A stretch of DNA of 28,492 nucleotides, taken from NCBI GenBank assembly GCA_023417635.1, contig JAEZFF010000053.1, positions 1 to 28,492 of the forward strand. The letters are read 5' to 3'. This stretch comes from Bacillota bacterium (GTDB taxonomy: Bacteria; Bacillota; Clostridia; Oscillospirales; Acutalibacteraceae). The translations under genes were made by a program, and so were the position numbers. Below, piece after piece: positions 7,601-14,759 of this stretch (position 1 is its first letter; each line of letters opens with the position of its first letter). The notes beneath the pieces were generated by a model. The model did no database searches. It was not told the origin of the DNA and was given only the letters and a program-made list of their open reading frames with translations.

Positions 7601-8780
7601 CGGGAGAGGCCTTGTGCAGCAAGCACAGCCAGAGCCATCCCTTGTTGAAAGCGTTAAAAAATCGCTGCATACTGCCGGCATCGATATATCCGATGCAATG
7701 GCGCAGTCACTGTCTGATAAAGGTGTAGACGTTACAACTCAGGTAAAGGTCCTTGGCAATAAATTGAAAACAGGTGGAAGACTGAAAGCGGCGGAACTGA
7801 AGACGCTGTACACAGATCTTGGACTGACAACATCCACGGCGTTCGTTAATGGCTTATCGAAAAAATCTACCGCTATTCAATCGTCTGCAACTACGATGGT
7901 TACAAAATTTCTCTCCGCGACTGATGCACAGCGGCCGGCGCTGGTTGCTGATATGGCGAAGCTCGGCGGCTCCGGCGCAGAGTCCCTGCTTGCAAGCTAT
8001 GACATGAAGCTTACCGGTGACGGCAGACTTGTATATGCCGCTGGCGAAAAAGCCGGGCAAATGGTATCAACCATGGATGCGACTACTGCTTCAGCTATTC
8101 TTCAATCACCGCAGATGGGCAAAATACTCAATGATATTTCTGTGGCAAAAGAAGCGGTCAATGAAATGAACGGCGTCACCGGAAATTTCACGCTCAAAGC
8201 GCCCAACATGAGCAAAATAACCGGCGTGGTTGGAACTGTGGAACGGGCATGGAACGAAATGCAAGCCTACTGCAATGCCAACCCACTTCATCAAACGGAA
8301 ATTGTTAGCTATTATACATCTCACGCTAAGATAACAAGAGATTCTTCCGGAAAGCGTATGCGTACACCGGCAATGTTCAATGCGGTCGGCGGAATTGTCG
8401 GCCACAAAGCGCTGTCTTGGGTTGCCGAAGAAGGCTGGCCGGAATCGATTATTTCTTTCAACCCGGCCCATCGGGCACGCAGTATTAATTTGTGGGAAAC
8501 TACAGGGCGTGCCCTCGGCATAGTCCCACAGAAACACGCCGCCGGAGGGATTGTAGAGCCAAGCGGAACAGATTTACTGTCTTATACACCGAAAGAAAGC
8601 GGTGTCGCGCGGGCTTATAACGACAACAGCACCTATGCTCCGCAGTTCACTGCCTCTTTTGGCAGCAATACCGCTTCGGACCGCGAATTGGAGCGCAAAG
8701 TGAAAGTATGGGTTGCTGAGTCGATACAGGATGCCTTAAACAGTCGTGACCGGCGGGAACCGGCAATGCTTGAAGTATGA
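4674..8780 (+). CDS. Tail tape measure protein
   Basis: The longest gene in the window: 1368 residues, starting at a GTG that overlaps the chaperone stop (GTGA), so probably translationally coupled. Residues about 118-330 resemble the phage minor tail/tape-measure core domain (ATDASTSFAKVQTIADSTKMS, and later GGFTTTESAVDVVTSALNAYG). A hydrophobic Ala/Gly-rich segment at about 505-540 (AKIALGVGAAAAIGIGVAV) is the usual tape-measure membrane segment. Long lysine- and serine-rich helices fill the rest. I see no catalytic peptidase or lysozyme domain. The protein fixes tail length and is ejected ahead of the DNA. At roughly 1.5 angstrom per residue the tail would be about 200 nm, an estimate from the family rule only. 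Confidence 0.93.
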   Translation: MKITGDKNVIREDVVKVSYDIDGTGIKSISEQVKSLGSGAEESLGKANKSVKSLGNSSKTASSGVRSLGGNVKSLSESLQNAGKHVEKLGKGLSSLGGKMTVGLTTPILGAGTASVKFATDASTSFAKVQTIADSTKMSYSQLTNGVTKASTQTGVAITDLNEALYQSISAGVDTGKSIGFTTNMVKLAKGGFTTTESAVDVVTSALNAYGMSADQATAVSDKLITTQNIGKTTVDLLSSSLGMVIPTAKAFGVNLDTVCAGMADLTKNGIQTAEATTYMNAMFNELGKSGTVADKALRKVTGEGFTQLLGKGKSVTDVLAILQNSAKKSGKSLADMFGTAEGGKAALTIMKDGGTEFNGIVKSMASSAGATEAAFKKMDATPAAKFQKELNKLKNTAIDTGTKLLPIVTKGLGEADKLLDKLNQLSTDQKEFLIKAAAGVAIAGPAVKGIGSVTGVISKLLKVLGKKSATIAASQVAKTLEKDVPEGAAATAKGFGIASKAGGMLSTAFAAIPLPAKIALGVGAAAAIGIGVAVKKAHDDAVQADLAKRFGDITLSAEECEDAAKKLTNTPWTIKLNGVSEAKTQLDGLKQSVDSAATAMQKIEWKANTGISLSDEDKSGLKSSAESLSQNALGYLDQKRYTADLAVDAVMQPGSYSSEKLSKSTSAYYGKARSQVEQLNKDMDATIANALKDGKLSSDESAEIEAIQTSIQGMINASSEKEYTAKLKNFQVKATTGGLTAASFKELTNQIGKQTQTSLDKAKQSYDLVVSNLNMQLVDGAISKHDYDSLMKDAQDSMNQRKTTLELKNYGITMGPLDKKYKSEMTKISKSASGVFTSKAFEDFGIGKLNLKGFDTAVSNQLKDGFNSIDSATRDGLKQCLDAAKPETKQLVELENSYSAAGKVPPKALMDSLQGTFKKEVASGDLTHKWDLLAGQVNQSSALKTKLGDMAKLGTEIPKELADALKSEYGLVYSAGRGLVQQAQPEPSLVESVKKSLHTAGIDISDAMAQSLSDKGVDVTTQVKVLGNKLKTGGRLKAAELKTLYTDLGLTTSTAFVNGLSKKSTAIQSSATTMVTKFLSATDAQRPALVADMAKLGGSGAESLLASYDMKLTGDGRLVYAAGEKAGQMVSTMDATTASAILQSPQMGKILNDISVAKEAVNEMNGVTGNFTLKAPNMSKITGVVGTVERAWNEMQAYCNANPLHQTEIVSYYTSHAKITRDSSGKRMRTPAMFNAVGGIVGHKALSWVAEEGWPESIISFNPAHRARSINLWETTGRALGIVPQKHAAGGIVEPSGTDLLSYTPKESGVARAYNDNSTYAPQFTASFGSNTASDRELERKVKVWVAESIQDALNSRDRREPAMLEV

Positions 8781-8795
8781 TTGAGGGTGATATGA

Positions 8796-9407
8796 ATGGC
8801 AACTATCGGGGGCCTTGAGGTTTTTATCGACTCGGACGGTGAACAGGCAGAACGGACGTCGACTGTAACGAGCCACCCGGTGGAATCCGGGGCCAACATA
8901 ACCGATAATGTTCGCCGTAATGGAACAGTCCTGAATCTTACCGGCGAAATTGTCGGCCCAGATGCACTGCGGAAATTGCAAAAAATTGCAGCTTGGAAGG
9001 ACAGCGGCACTATAATACCCTATTCCGGCGTGTACAGTTACAGCCGGATGCAGATAACCCACTTCAACACAGTTCACAGCAGCAAAATTTCCGGCGGGTA
9101 TAAATTTGACGCCTGCCTGCAGGAAGTCCGGATAGCAAAGAGCGCTTGCACTGTTACTGCCGCATCCGCACGGAAAAGCGCAGGAACCCAACGCAAGACA
9201 TCAACCAGCACCAGCACAAAAGTTTATTACAGGGTAAAAGCCGGCGACACACTCTGGGCTCTTCTTCAGAAGTCAGGGGCGCCTTATAAAAGTTATGGAT
9301 TTTCCCCGAACGATGTTATGCGACTGAACCCGAGTGCTTTTAGCCGCCGAATGAACCCGCGCACAATGCAGATTGGCGCAAATCTCTGGATAGGGAACAG
9401 GAAGTGA
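8796..9407 (+). CDS. LysM-containing baseplate/tail protein (XkdP-like)
   Basis: Starts at ATG 8796 behind GAGGGTGA and encodes 203 residues. The N-terminal 110 or so residues form a beta-rich domain (MATIGGLEVFIDSDGEQAER ... NGTVLNLTGEIVG) similar to the Dit-like N-terminal domain of small baseplate proteins. A Ser/Thr/Lys-rich linker follows (about 122-142), then one LysM module: YYRVKAGDTLWALLQK, NDVMRLNPSAF, IGANLWI. LysM binds glycan chains of peptidoglycan. In PBSX XkdP and P2 gpX the equivalent protein sits at the tube-baseplate junction. The start of the operonic baseplate block supports the call. Confidence 0.8.
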   Translation: MATIGGLEVFIDSDGEQAERTSTVTSHPVESGANITDNVRRNGTVLNLTGEIVGPDALRKLQKIAAWKDSGTIIPYSGVYSYSRMQITHFNTVHSSKISGGYKFDACLQEVRIAKSACTVTAASARKSAGTQRKTSTSTSTKVYYRVKAGDTLWALLQKSGAPYKSYGFSPNDVMRLNPSAFSRRMNPRTMQIGANLWIGNRK

Positions 9408-9411
9408 CGGA

Positions 9412-9744
9412 ATGCGAGACCGGGTTCTAATCGATAAAAGCATGATTCCATATCAATTTGACATCATACTTGCTGGGCAGCCTTTCTCACTGGCTGTAGA
9501 CTACAACAAACCAGCAGATCTCTTTACGGTAAGTCTGTATGACAGCGAGGGTACACTGCTTTGTGCCGGAGAGCCGCTTATCTATGGCCAGCCACTTTTC
9601 GGGGATGTTTACCGCACCGGCAGGTTCCCGACGTTGGACTTGGTGCCATGGGACGAATCAGGCCATGAAAATGCTGTAACATGGGATAACTTTGGTAAAA
9701 CCGTGTTCTTGACGATTGACGATGAAGGGGGATTCGATGGATAG
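9412..9744 (+). CDS. Baseplate plug protein (Pam3 gp18-like)
   Basis: A 110-residue protein starting four bases after the previous stop. It carries the signature layout of the phage baseplate plug family: 'IDKSMIPYQFDIILAGQPFSLAVDYN', then 'LFTVSLYDSEGTLLCAGEPLIYGQPLF', and 'DESGHENAVTWDNFGKTVFLTI' near the end. In the simple baseplate of cyanophage Pam3 the plug closes the central channel near the hub. It is followed by hub and spike genes, as expected. The start overlaps nothing, but its end overlaps the next gene by eight bases. Confidence 0.75.
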   Translation: MRDRVLIDKSMIPYQFDIILAGQPFSLAVDYNKPADLFTVSLYDSEGTLLCAGEPLIYGQPLFGDVYRTGRFPTLDLVPWDESGHENAVTWDNFGKTVFLTIDDEGGFDG

Positions 9745-10675
9745 CCAGATTGTAACTGGAGGACGAAAAATTTTTGAAAACCAGCAGTCTAAGATTGTAA
9801 AATCAATGGCCCTTCTCGGAAAATCAGCAGCAGAAACCCCGGTGGCGATGCCTCCGGGGCTTTTTCATGCCAGCGCATGGATTATGTGTGGAGCGGCCAA
9901 AGTCGAATATCCGAATTTAGACATTGAATTTGAGGTACCGTTTGATGACAACACCACAGCAAATGAAGCCACATTTACCATGTACAATCTCAGCACTACT
10001 ACCCGCAATCAGTTTACAGTAGGCCGAAGCATATCCTTGACGGCCGGTTATGGTACTGACCGCGGCATCATTTTTGCCGGTATAGTGTCAAGTGCCAGAA
10101 CTAAGCACGATGGAGTGGACGTGAAGACGACGGTTACGGCTTTGGACAATCCTAAATTAAAAGAACATGATGTCCGAAACATTTCTTTTGCAAAAGGCAG
10201 TAAAGCTTCTTATGTTTTGAAGTCGCTGCTGCAGAAAACGGGGCTTCCGATTGCTGCGTTCAGAGTTCGCAGAGATCATACCTATAAAGAGTCGGTTACT
10301 GTTGACGGTGGCCTCATGTCAAGCATTGACCAGTATGCAAAGATATGCGGGGTTTCTACCTATATTCAGCGCGGGTGCATTTATGCGATTGATGTGCGGA
10401 CAGCAAACACCGGTTTGCGTTTTAATATGGATGTGGAACACGGACTCATTGGAAGTCCTGAATACTTTGAGAGTGAAATCAACGAATCAGCAGATGACCA
10501 AACCATAAAAGAAACACGCAAAGGCTGGAAAATCACAAGCTTGCTTGAACATCGGTGCATGACCGGCGCTCAGGTGAACCTCAAAAGCAAGGACGTTACC
10601 GGCACGTTTCATGTACTGGAGGGAAAGCACAGCTTTAACGGTACAGACTTTATTACAGAAATGACGGTGGTTTGA
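9737..10675 (+). CDS. Baseplate hub protein
   Basis: The preferred start is ATG 9737 (MDSQIVTGG) with AAGGGGGA five bases upstream; an in-frame start at 9716 has no such site. The product is about 312 residues. The part from about 50 on (YPNLDIEFEVPFDDNTTANEATFTMYNLSTTTRNQF, GIIFAGIVSSARTKHDG) resembles the gp27/gpD-type hub domain, a double beta-barrel joining tube and spike. The C-terminal part ends in 'HSFNGTDFITEMTVV', typical of hub proteins of this group. It lies between plug and spike genes. The name rests on this context and fold style. Confidence 0.7.
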   Translation: MDSQIVTGGRKIFENQQSKIVKSMALLGKSAAETPVAMPPGLFHASAWIMCGAAKVEYPNLDIEFEVPFDDNTTANEATFTMYNLSTTTRNQFTVGRSISLTAGYGTDRGIIFAGIVSSARTKHDGVDVKTTVTALDNPKLKEHDVRNISFAKGSKASYVLKSLLQKTGLPIAAFRVRRDHTYKESVTVDGGLMSSIDQYAKICGVSTYIQRGCIYAIDVRTANTGLRFNMDVEHGLIGSPEYFESEINESADDQTIKETRKGWKITSLLEHRCMTGAQVNLKSKDVTGTFHVLEGKHSFNGTDFITEMTVV

Positions 10676-10676
10676 G

Positions 10677-11114
10677 ATGCAAAAAATGAGCGTTGGAGAC
10701 CTTCAGCTTGAGCAGATACTTCTACGGCTCCACACGGCTTTTCTAGGCCGAGTGGTGGCGTTTAATGAATCAGCAGGAATAGCGTCTGTGCAGCCGCTTA
10801 CTCTCACAAAGCCTGTAGGAAGTGCAGCCATAAAGCAACCACTGCTGAAAGATATTCCGGTGTTGGCGAATGCCCGATATAAGCTGCGGTACATGAATCC
10901 GCCGTACTGTCAGGCACGGTGCAGCGAGGGCACCATCAGCGGAAATCTAACATCTGAAAAGCATATTACAATGGAGCCGCTCACACCAGGCAGCATTGTG
11001 CTGTGTGTTTCGTGTGAACGCGACATTTCAGCTGCGCGGCGTGGCCGTTCTGAAGTACCGGCACTCGGTCACCATCAGCAAAAAGATTCTGTCGTTGTGG
11101 GGGTGCTTGTATGA
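10677..11114 (+). CDS. Membrane-puncturing spike protein (Gp138 N-terminal type)
   Basis: A 145-residue protein with an OB-fold-like start, 'FLGRVVAFNESAGIASVQPLTLTK', characteristic of the Gp138 family N-terminal domain. It ends with 'PGSIVLCVSCERDISAARRGRSEVPALGHHQQKDSVVVGVLV', the usual 'GDxVLLxFxERDID' plus 'HxxxDAV' ending. It forms the trimeric central spike under the hub. No separate beta-helix tip follows, so the spike would be short. Four cysteines (YCQARC and LCVSC) are unusual for a secreted-tip protein. A start at ATG 10686 is possible. Confidence 0.75.
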   Translation: MQKMSVGDLQLEQILLRLHTAFLGRVVAFNESAGIASVQPLTLTKPVGSAAIKQPLLKDIPVLANARYKLRYMNPPYCQARCSEGTISGNLTSEKHITMEPLTPGSIVLCVSCERDISAARRGRSEVPALGHHQQKDSVVVGVLV

Positions 11115-11458
11115 TTGGCTTTGCTCTTGGTTCCGACGGAGATGTCAAAATTAAGGACGGACAAATTCAGATGGTGGATGGGAACGCACTGCTCCGCCAG
11201 ACCTGCCAGACCGTTCTTGGCACAAACAAGGGCGAATGGGAGTTAAATCCAAACGAAGGAATTGATTTTCATACGCTTCTTGGCAAACAGGTCAATTACG
11301 CTGCCATTCAGCAGGAACTGCTCGATGGCTTAAAAGAAATCGATGATACTTTCGTATTGGATTCTTTCCAGCACAGCATTTCGCCTGACCGGAAACTTCA
11401 CATCTCGTTTCAGGCAACCTGCAGCAGAGGAACCATAACCGGAGAAAATAATTATTAA
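11111..11458 (+). CDS. Baseplate wedge protein (gp25-like, DUF2634/XkdS type)
   Basis: This 115-residue protein overlaps the spike gene by four bases (ATGA). It shows the standard pattern of gp25-like wedge proteins: 'IKDGQIQMVDGNALLRQTCQTVLGTNKGEWELNPNEGIDF', then a helix 'IQQELLDGLKEIDDTFVLDSFQ' and strands to the end. The EWxxxxxxGxxx segment is the conserved core (EPR-like site region) in this family. The protein connects sheath and baseplate wedge. Neighbours (spike before, J after) agree. Confidence 0.85.
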   Translation: MIGFALGSDGDVKIKDGQIQMVDGNALLRQTCQTVLGTNKGEWELNPNEGIDFHTLLGKQVNYAAIQQELLDGLKEIDDTFVLDSFQHSISPDRKLHISFQATCSRGTITGENNY

Positions 11459-11471
11459 GGAGATGATGCCT

Positions 11472-12641
11472 ATGGCGGCATTGACGGATAAAGGATTTCA
11501 CCGGCCGCTGCTTTCGGAACTTATTGAACAGCAGGAATCCAGAGCAAAAGTCCTTTTTGGCGACAACATCGACACTGACGAAAAAACACCGCTCGGAAAA
11601 TTTATCCGATTGGGTGCGCAAGATCTTGAAGATGCCTATTGCAACCTCGAAGGCGTGTATGACAGCATTTTCCCCAACACTGCACGCGGTTCCAGCCTTG
11701 ACCGTGTCGCAGCTACAGCTGGCATCTTTCGCAACCCGGCGACGGATGCAGAGCATGAGGTGGAGTTTACAGGCAACCCGGGCTACATAATTCCGGCGGG
11801 TTTTGCTGTGTCTGGCAATTCAATAGAATTTCACACGGAGCAGGCGACGAACCTTTCGCCTGAAGGTAAAGGAACGAACAATGTTTTTGCGAATGAAGCT
11901 GGTACGAGTGGAAATGTGCCTGTTGGAGCGATCACCGAAATAGTAAATCCAGATGAGAATGTGGAAAGCGTTACTCACACCGCGGCGCTGCAGGAGGGGC
12001 AAGATGAAGAAACAGACCCTGAATTAAGGGCACGGTATCACCTTGCCTTGCGTGGAGCGGGGAGCACTACCGCAGATGCTATCCGAGCAGCCGTCCTTCG
12101 CACGGGCGCCCGAAGCTGCACAGTATTCGAGAATACCGGCCAGACTGCAGATGCTGCTGGACGCCCTCCCGGAAGTTTCGAGTGCATTGTTTTTGCTCCG
12201 GATTCGGAGAATGATGCGCTAGCGAGAGCCATTTTTCGGAGTAAGCCGGTTGGAATACGTGCTTTTGGCTCTACTAAAGTACAGATTAAGGACGACAGCG
12301 GCAATGTTCAGACCATTGCGTTTACTCATGTTACCAATTTGGCTGTATTTGCAAAAGTACTGGTCCTCACGGACGATACATTTCCTGCGGACGGCGCAGA
12401 CAAAATCAAAAATGCAATGAGTACTGCGGTCGGGGAAGGCGAAAATGGCGACGATGTGGTACTTACCCGCCTGTATGGCCCAATCAGTACAATTACCGGG
12501 GTGCGGGATATTCCATCATTACAGCTTTCAGTAGATGGAAAAACATTTTCGGCGGCCAATATCATCTGTACACCGACGCAGGCTGCAGTCCTGCCGGTGG
12601 AGAACATAACCGTGGAGGTTGGGGCTTATGTCGACAAATAA
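11472..12641 (+). CDS. Baseplate J-like protein
   Basis: AAGGAG at 11457-11462 best fits the ATG at 11472 (MAALTDKGF); ATGs at 11463 and 11466 are in frame but too close to it. The product of about 389 residues has the standard gpJ architecture: 'LGKFIRLGAQDLEDAYCNLEGVYDSIFPNTARGSSLDRVAATAGIFRNPATDAEHEVEFTG', then 'GTSGNVPVGAITEI', then 'ETDPELRARYHLALRGAGSTTADAIRAAVLRTGA'. J proteins form the wedge arms of the contractile baseplate and carry the fibres. It overlaps the next gene by 14 bases. Confidence 0.92.
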   Translation: MAALTDKGFHRPLLSELIEQQESRAKVLFGDNIDTDEKTPLGKFIRLGAQDLEDAYCNLEGVYDSIFPNTARGSSLDRVAATAGIFRNPATDAEHEVEFTGNPGYIIPAGFAVSGNSIEFHTEQATNLSPEGKGTNNVFANEAGTSGNVPVGAITEIVNPDENVESVTHTAALQEGQDEETDPELRARYHLALRGAGSTTADAIRAAVLRTGARSCTVFENTGQTADAAGRPPGSFECIVFAPDSENDALARAIFRSKPVGIRAFGSTKVQIKDDSGNVQTIAFTHVTNLAVFAKVLVLTDDTFPADGADKIKNAMSTAVGEGENGDDVVLTRLYGPISTITGVRDIPSLQLSVDGKTFSAANIICTPTQAAVLPVENITVEVGAYVDK

Positions 12642-13269
12642 CCTTGTGCAGGCGCTGCCTGACGTTTACAGGAAGAATACGGGGAGCAACAACTATAAGC
12701 TGCTTGCGCTGCATGGGGAAGCCGTGGATGTGCTTCGAGCTGACATTTCGGCCGTTCTCGCGGCGCAGGATGTACATCAGGCTACCGGTGTCACGCTTGA
12801 CAGATATGGCGCGATTGTGGATGAACCCCGCGGAAACTCCGATGATGTAGACTACCGTGTTAAAATACAGCAAAAGATGGGGCTGTACCGCGGGAATGGG
12901 AGCTGGAGCAGTGTCAGTTCGGGCATCTCAAATTTAACACACCTACCATTGCAGGCGTTTGCCCTCGCGGATAATGCTATGCCCCATACAGCAAAACTCA
13001 CAGTGAAAGACGCTGCTGATCTTGCACGGATTCCGAAAAGTAGATTATTACTTGCGAAGATAGCATCGCTGCTGCCTGCTGGTGTTGAAATCTGTGTAAC
13101 GTCCAATTTTAGGTCAATCGCCATGGTGGGAATATCGATTATCAGCAAAATTGGCATTAACCTAACTCTGTTGCCGTGGCAAGTACATCATTATGAAAGT
13201 GTTAGCACAGTTCGCACGGCAGCGGCAATGAAGTCTTGCCTGTCCGTGACTGTGCTGGAAAGGAGTTAA
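12628..13269 (+). CDS. Tail protein I-like baseplate protein (DUF2313/YmfQ type)
   Basis: GGAGG at 12614-12618 sits nine bases before the ATG at 12628 (MSTNNLVQALPDVYRK), preferred over the TTG at 12619. The 213-residue product has 'LPDVYRKNTGSNNYKLLALHGEAVDVLRADI' and 'GVTLDRYGAIVDEPRGNSDDVDYRVKIQQKM', both typical of gpI/YmfQ-type wedge components. It pairs with J in the P2 and Pam3 baseplates and orients the fibre. The 14-base overlap with J suggests coupled translation. Confidence 0.85.
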   Translation: MSTNNLVQALPDVYRKNTGSNNYKLLALHGEAVDVLRADISAVLAAQDVHQATGVTLDRYGAIVDEPRGNSDDVDYRVKIQQKMGLYRGNGSWSSVSSGISNLTHLPLQAFALADNAMPHTAKLTVKDAADLARIPKSRLLLAKIASLLPAGVEICVTSNFRSIAMVGISIISKIGINLTLLPWQVHHYESVSTVRTAAAMKSCLSVTVLERS

Positions 13270-13270
13270 T

Positions 13271-13972
13271 ATGGCAGATACGCAATTATATGGAACTATG
13301 TGTACCGACATCGGTAATGCAGCCATTGCCAATAGCGTCCTGTCCGGTCCAAAAGTCAATTTTACGCAGATTGCGGTCGGCGACGCAAATGGAACGCCTT
13401 ATGTGCCGGTGTCTGGTCAAACCGCGCTGAAACATCAGGTTTGGAGCGGCGCGATAGCAGAAGTCAGCGCAGACCCGCAGCAGCCAAACCGGATGATCCT
13501 TCATGCGATTCTTCCTTCGTCCGTCGGCGGCTGGGTCATGCGGGAAATCGGTGTGTTGGACGATAAAGGGCGATTGATTGCTATTGGCAATACACCTGAA
13601 ATTCCGAAAGAAGCCATTACAACCGGGGCCATTATGGAGATGGACCTTTACATCTATATATCGGTTGTCGATGCCCGCGGTGTAAATGTTGTGATTGACC
13701 CGACCGTGATTATTGCAACGAAGGCCGACATTAACAAACTGTGGGTCGTTGTAAACGGCATTATTAAATCAAAAGGGGCAAAGGATGGCATCGCATCCCT
13801 TGATGCGGACGGCAAAATTCCAAAATCACAGATGCCAACAACAGGTGGCTATGTGCGGCAGGCCGCCGCGCCGGACGACACCAGTTTGCTGTGGATGGAC
13901 AGCGGAAACGGCGACATCGTGAAATATTATAACGGCGCAGCTTGGGCGCCTGTACCGGCAACATGGGGGTGA
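13271..13972 (+). CDS. Short tail-collar fibre protein (DUF3751-like)
   Basis: A 233-residue protein one base after the I-like gene. It begins 'DTQLYGTMCTDIGNAAIANSVLSGPKVNFTQIAVGDANG' and continues with 'GGWVMREIGVLDDKGRLIAIGNTPEIPK', the conserved N-terminal collar domain of P2 gpH-like fibres that plugs into the baseplate. The rest is short: 'AKDGIASLDADGKIPKSQMP' and a small domain ending 'DIVKYYNGAAWAPVPATWG'. No long shaft or large receptor-binding domain is present and no fibre-assembly chaperone follows. Instead a Cys-rich protein gene starts five bases downstream, which may carry the distal function. Confidence 0.85.
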   Translation: MADTQLYGTMCTDIGNAAIANSVLSGPKVNFTQIAVGDANGTPYVPVSGQTALKHQVWSGAIAEVSADPQQPNRMILHAILPSSVGGWVMREIGVLDDKGRLIAIGNTPEIPKEAITTGAIMEMDLYIYISVVDARGVNVVIDPTVIIATKADINKLWVVVNGIIKSKGAKDGIASLDADGKIPKSQMPTTGGYVRQAAAPDDTSLLWMDSGNGDIVKYYNGAAWAPVPATWG

Positions 13973-13976
13973 TGAT

Positions 13977-14738
13977 TTGACAGCCGATGAAATTAATGCA
14001 ATAAAAAAGAAAGTTAAAGCCGAAATGCAGCGTCGGCATGGAACCGGAAGTATGGCGACCTATGCGGGGGTGAACTGGGATTTTACAGCTCAGCCTGCGT
14101 CGGGCGGAAAAGTCCAGACCGAACATGGCCACAAAGTCATTGCTCCGATTATTGCTGTCAAGCCGCAGGGGAATCTTGTGGACGCTGTGCAGGACGCGAA
14201 AATACCGCCGGATTTCAATACGGCGAATCTGAATAAAATTGTGGACACCTATGCTGCGGAAGCAACAACGACTCCACACAGCAGTTGTCAGGCCTCTTGC
14301 AGCGGGCTTTGTACAACGGGATGTTATTCCGGGTGCAGCAGCTGCAGCAGCTGCTCAGGATGTACAAATTGTACCGGAAGCTGTTCGGGCTGCAATAGCT
14401 GCTGGGACAGCTGCTCCAGTAACTGTACCGGCTCTTGTACCGGCGGCTGTAAAGGCTGCTCCAATACTTGTACTGGTGGCTGTAAAGGCTCTTGCAATGG
14501 CTGCTATGGCTGTGGTTCTTGTGGAGGTGATTGCCAAGCAAGCTGTGTTGATAACTGCAAAGGCCACTGTGGAGGTGCCTGCCAAGCAAGTTGTGTTGGC
14601 CACTGTACCGGTTCTTGCAATGGCTGTAATGGCTGCTCTGGAAGTCAGTCAACAGGCCGCTGTTGCGGATCTGGCTGTTCTGGAACGTGTTCAAGTAGCT
14701 GTGGTGCATGCACTTCATGCAGCGGTGCTCATTCATAA
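13977..14738 (+). CDS. Cys-rich CXX/CXXX-repeat protein, probable radical SAM substrate
   Basis: Starts at a TTG (13977) behind GGGGGTGATG and encodes 253 residues. Residues 1-103 have no cysteine: a helix (TADEINAIKKKVKAEMQRR), a mixed segment (GSMATYAGVNWDF) and a second helical part ending at about 96. Residues 104-248 hold 40 cysteines separated almost always by two or three residues, with Gly, Ser, Thr and Asn between them. The region has internal DNA repeats. The N-terminal part looks like a leader or attachment domain, the rest like a modified core. The next two genes encode an accessory protein and a radical SAM/SPASM maturase, as in CXXX-repeat peptide systems. A metal-binding or disulfide-rich fibre tip is the alternative. 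I do not know an experimentally studied homologue. Confidence 0.8.
   Translation: MTADEINAIKKKVKAEMQRRHGTGSMATYAGVNWDFTAQPASGGKVQTEHGHKVIAPIIAVKPQGNLVDAVQDAKIPPDFNTANLNKIVDTYAAEATTTPHSSCQASCSGLCTTGCYSGCSSCSSCSGCTNCTGSCSGCNSCWDSCSSNCTGSCTGGCKGCSNTCTGGCKGSCNGCYGCGSCGGDCQASCVDNCKGHCGGACQASCVGHCTGSCNGCNGCSGSQSTGRCCGSGCSGTCSSSCGACTSCSGAHS
14286..14720 (+). repeat. Cys-codon repeat region with internal duplications
   Basis: The stretch encodes the 40-cysteine domain and consists of TGY codons every third or fourth codon. Two clear internal duplications are visible: GGCTGTAAAGGCT at 14445-14457 and 14478-14490 (33-base period), and a 27-base unit beginning GGAGGTG at 14523 and again at 14571 (48-base period, three mismatches) carrying TGCCAAGCAAG. 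This suggests growth by duplication and recombination. Confidence 0.85.
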
Positions 14739-14759
14739 AAATTTAAGGAGGAATTTTAA

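Noticed and set aside
14286..14720. A CRISPR array, because of regular short repeats
   Set aside because: Repeats are coding, imperfect and of 33- and 48-base periods, with no unique spacers of constant length and no cas genes.
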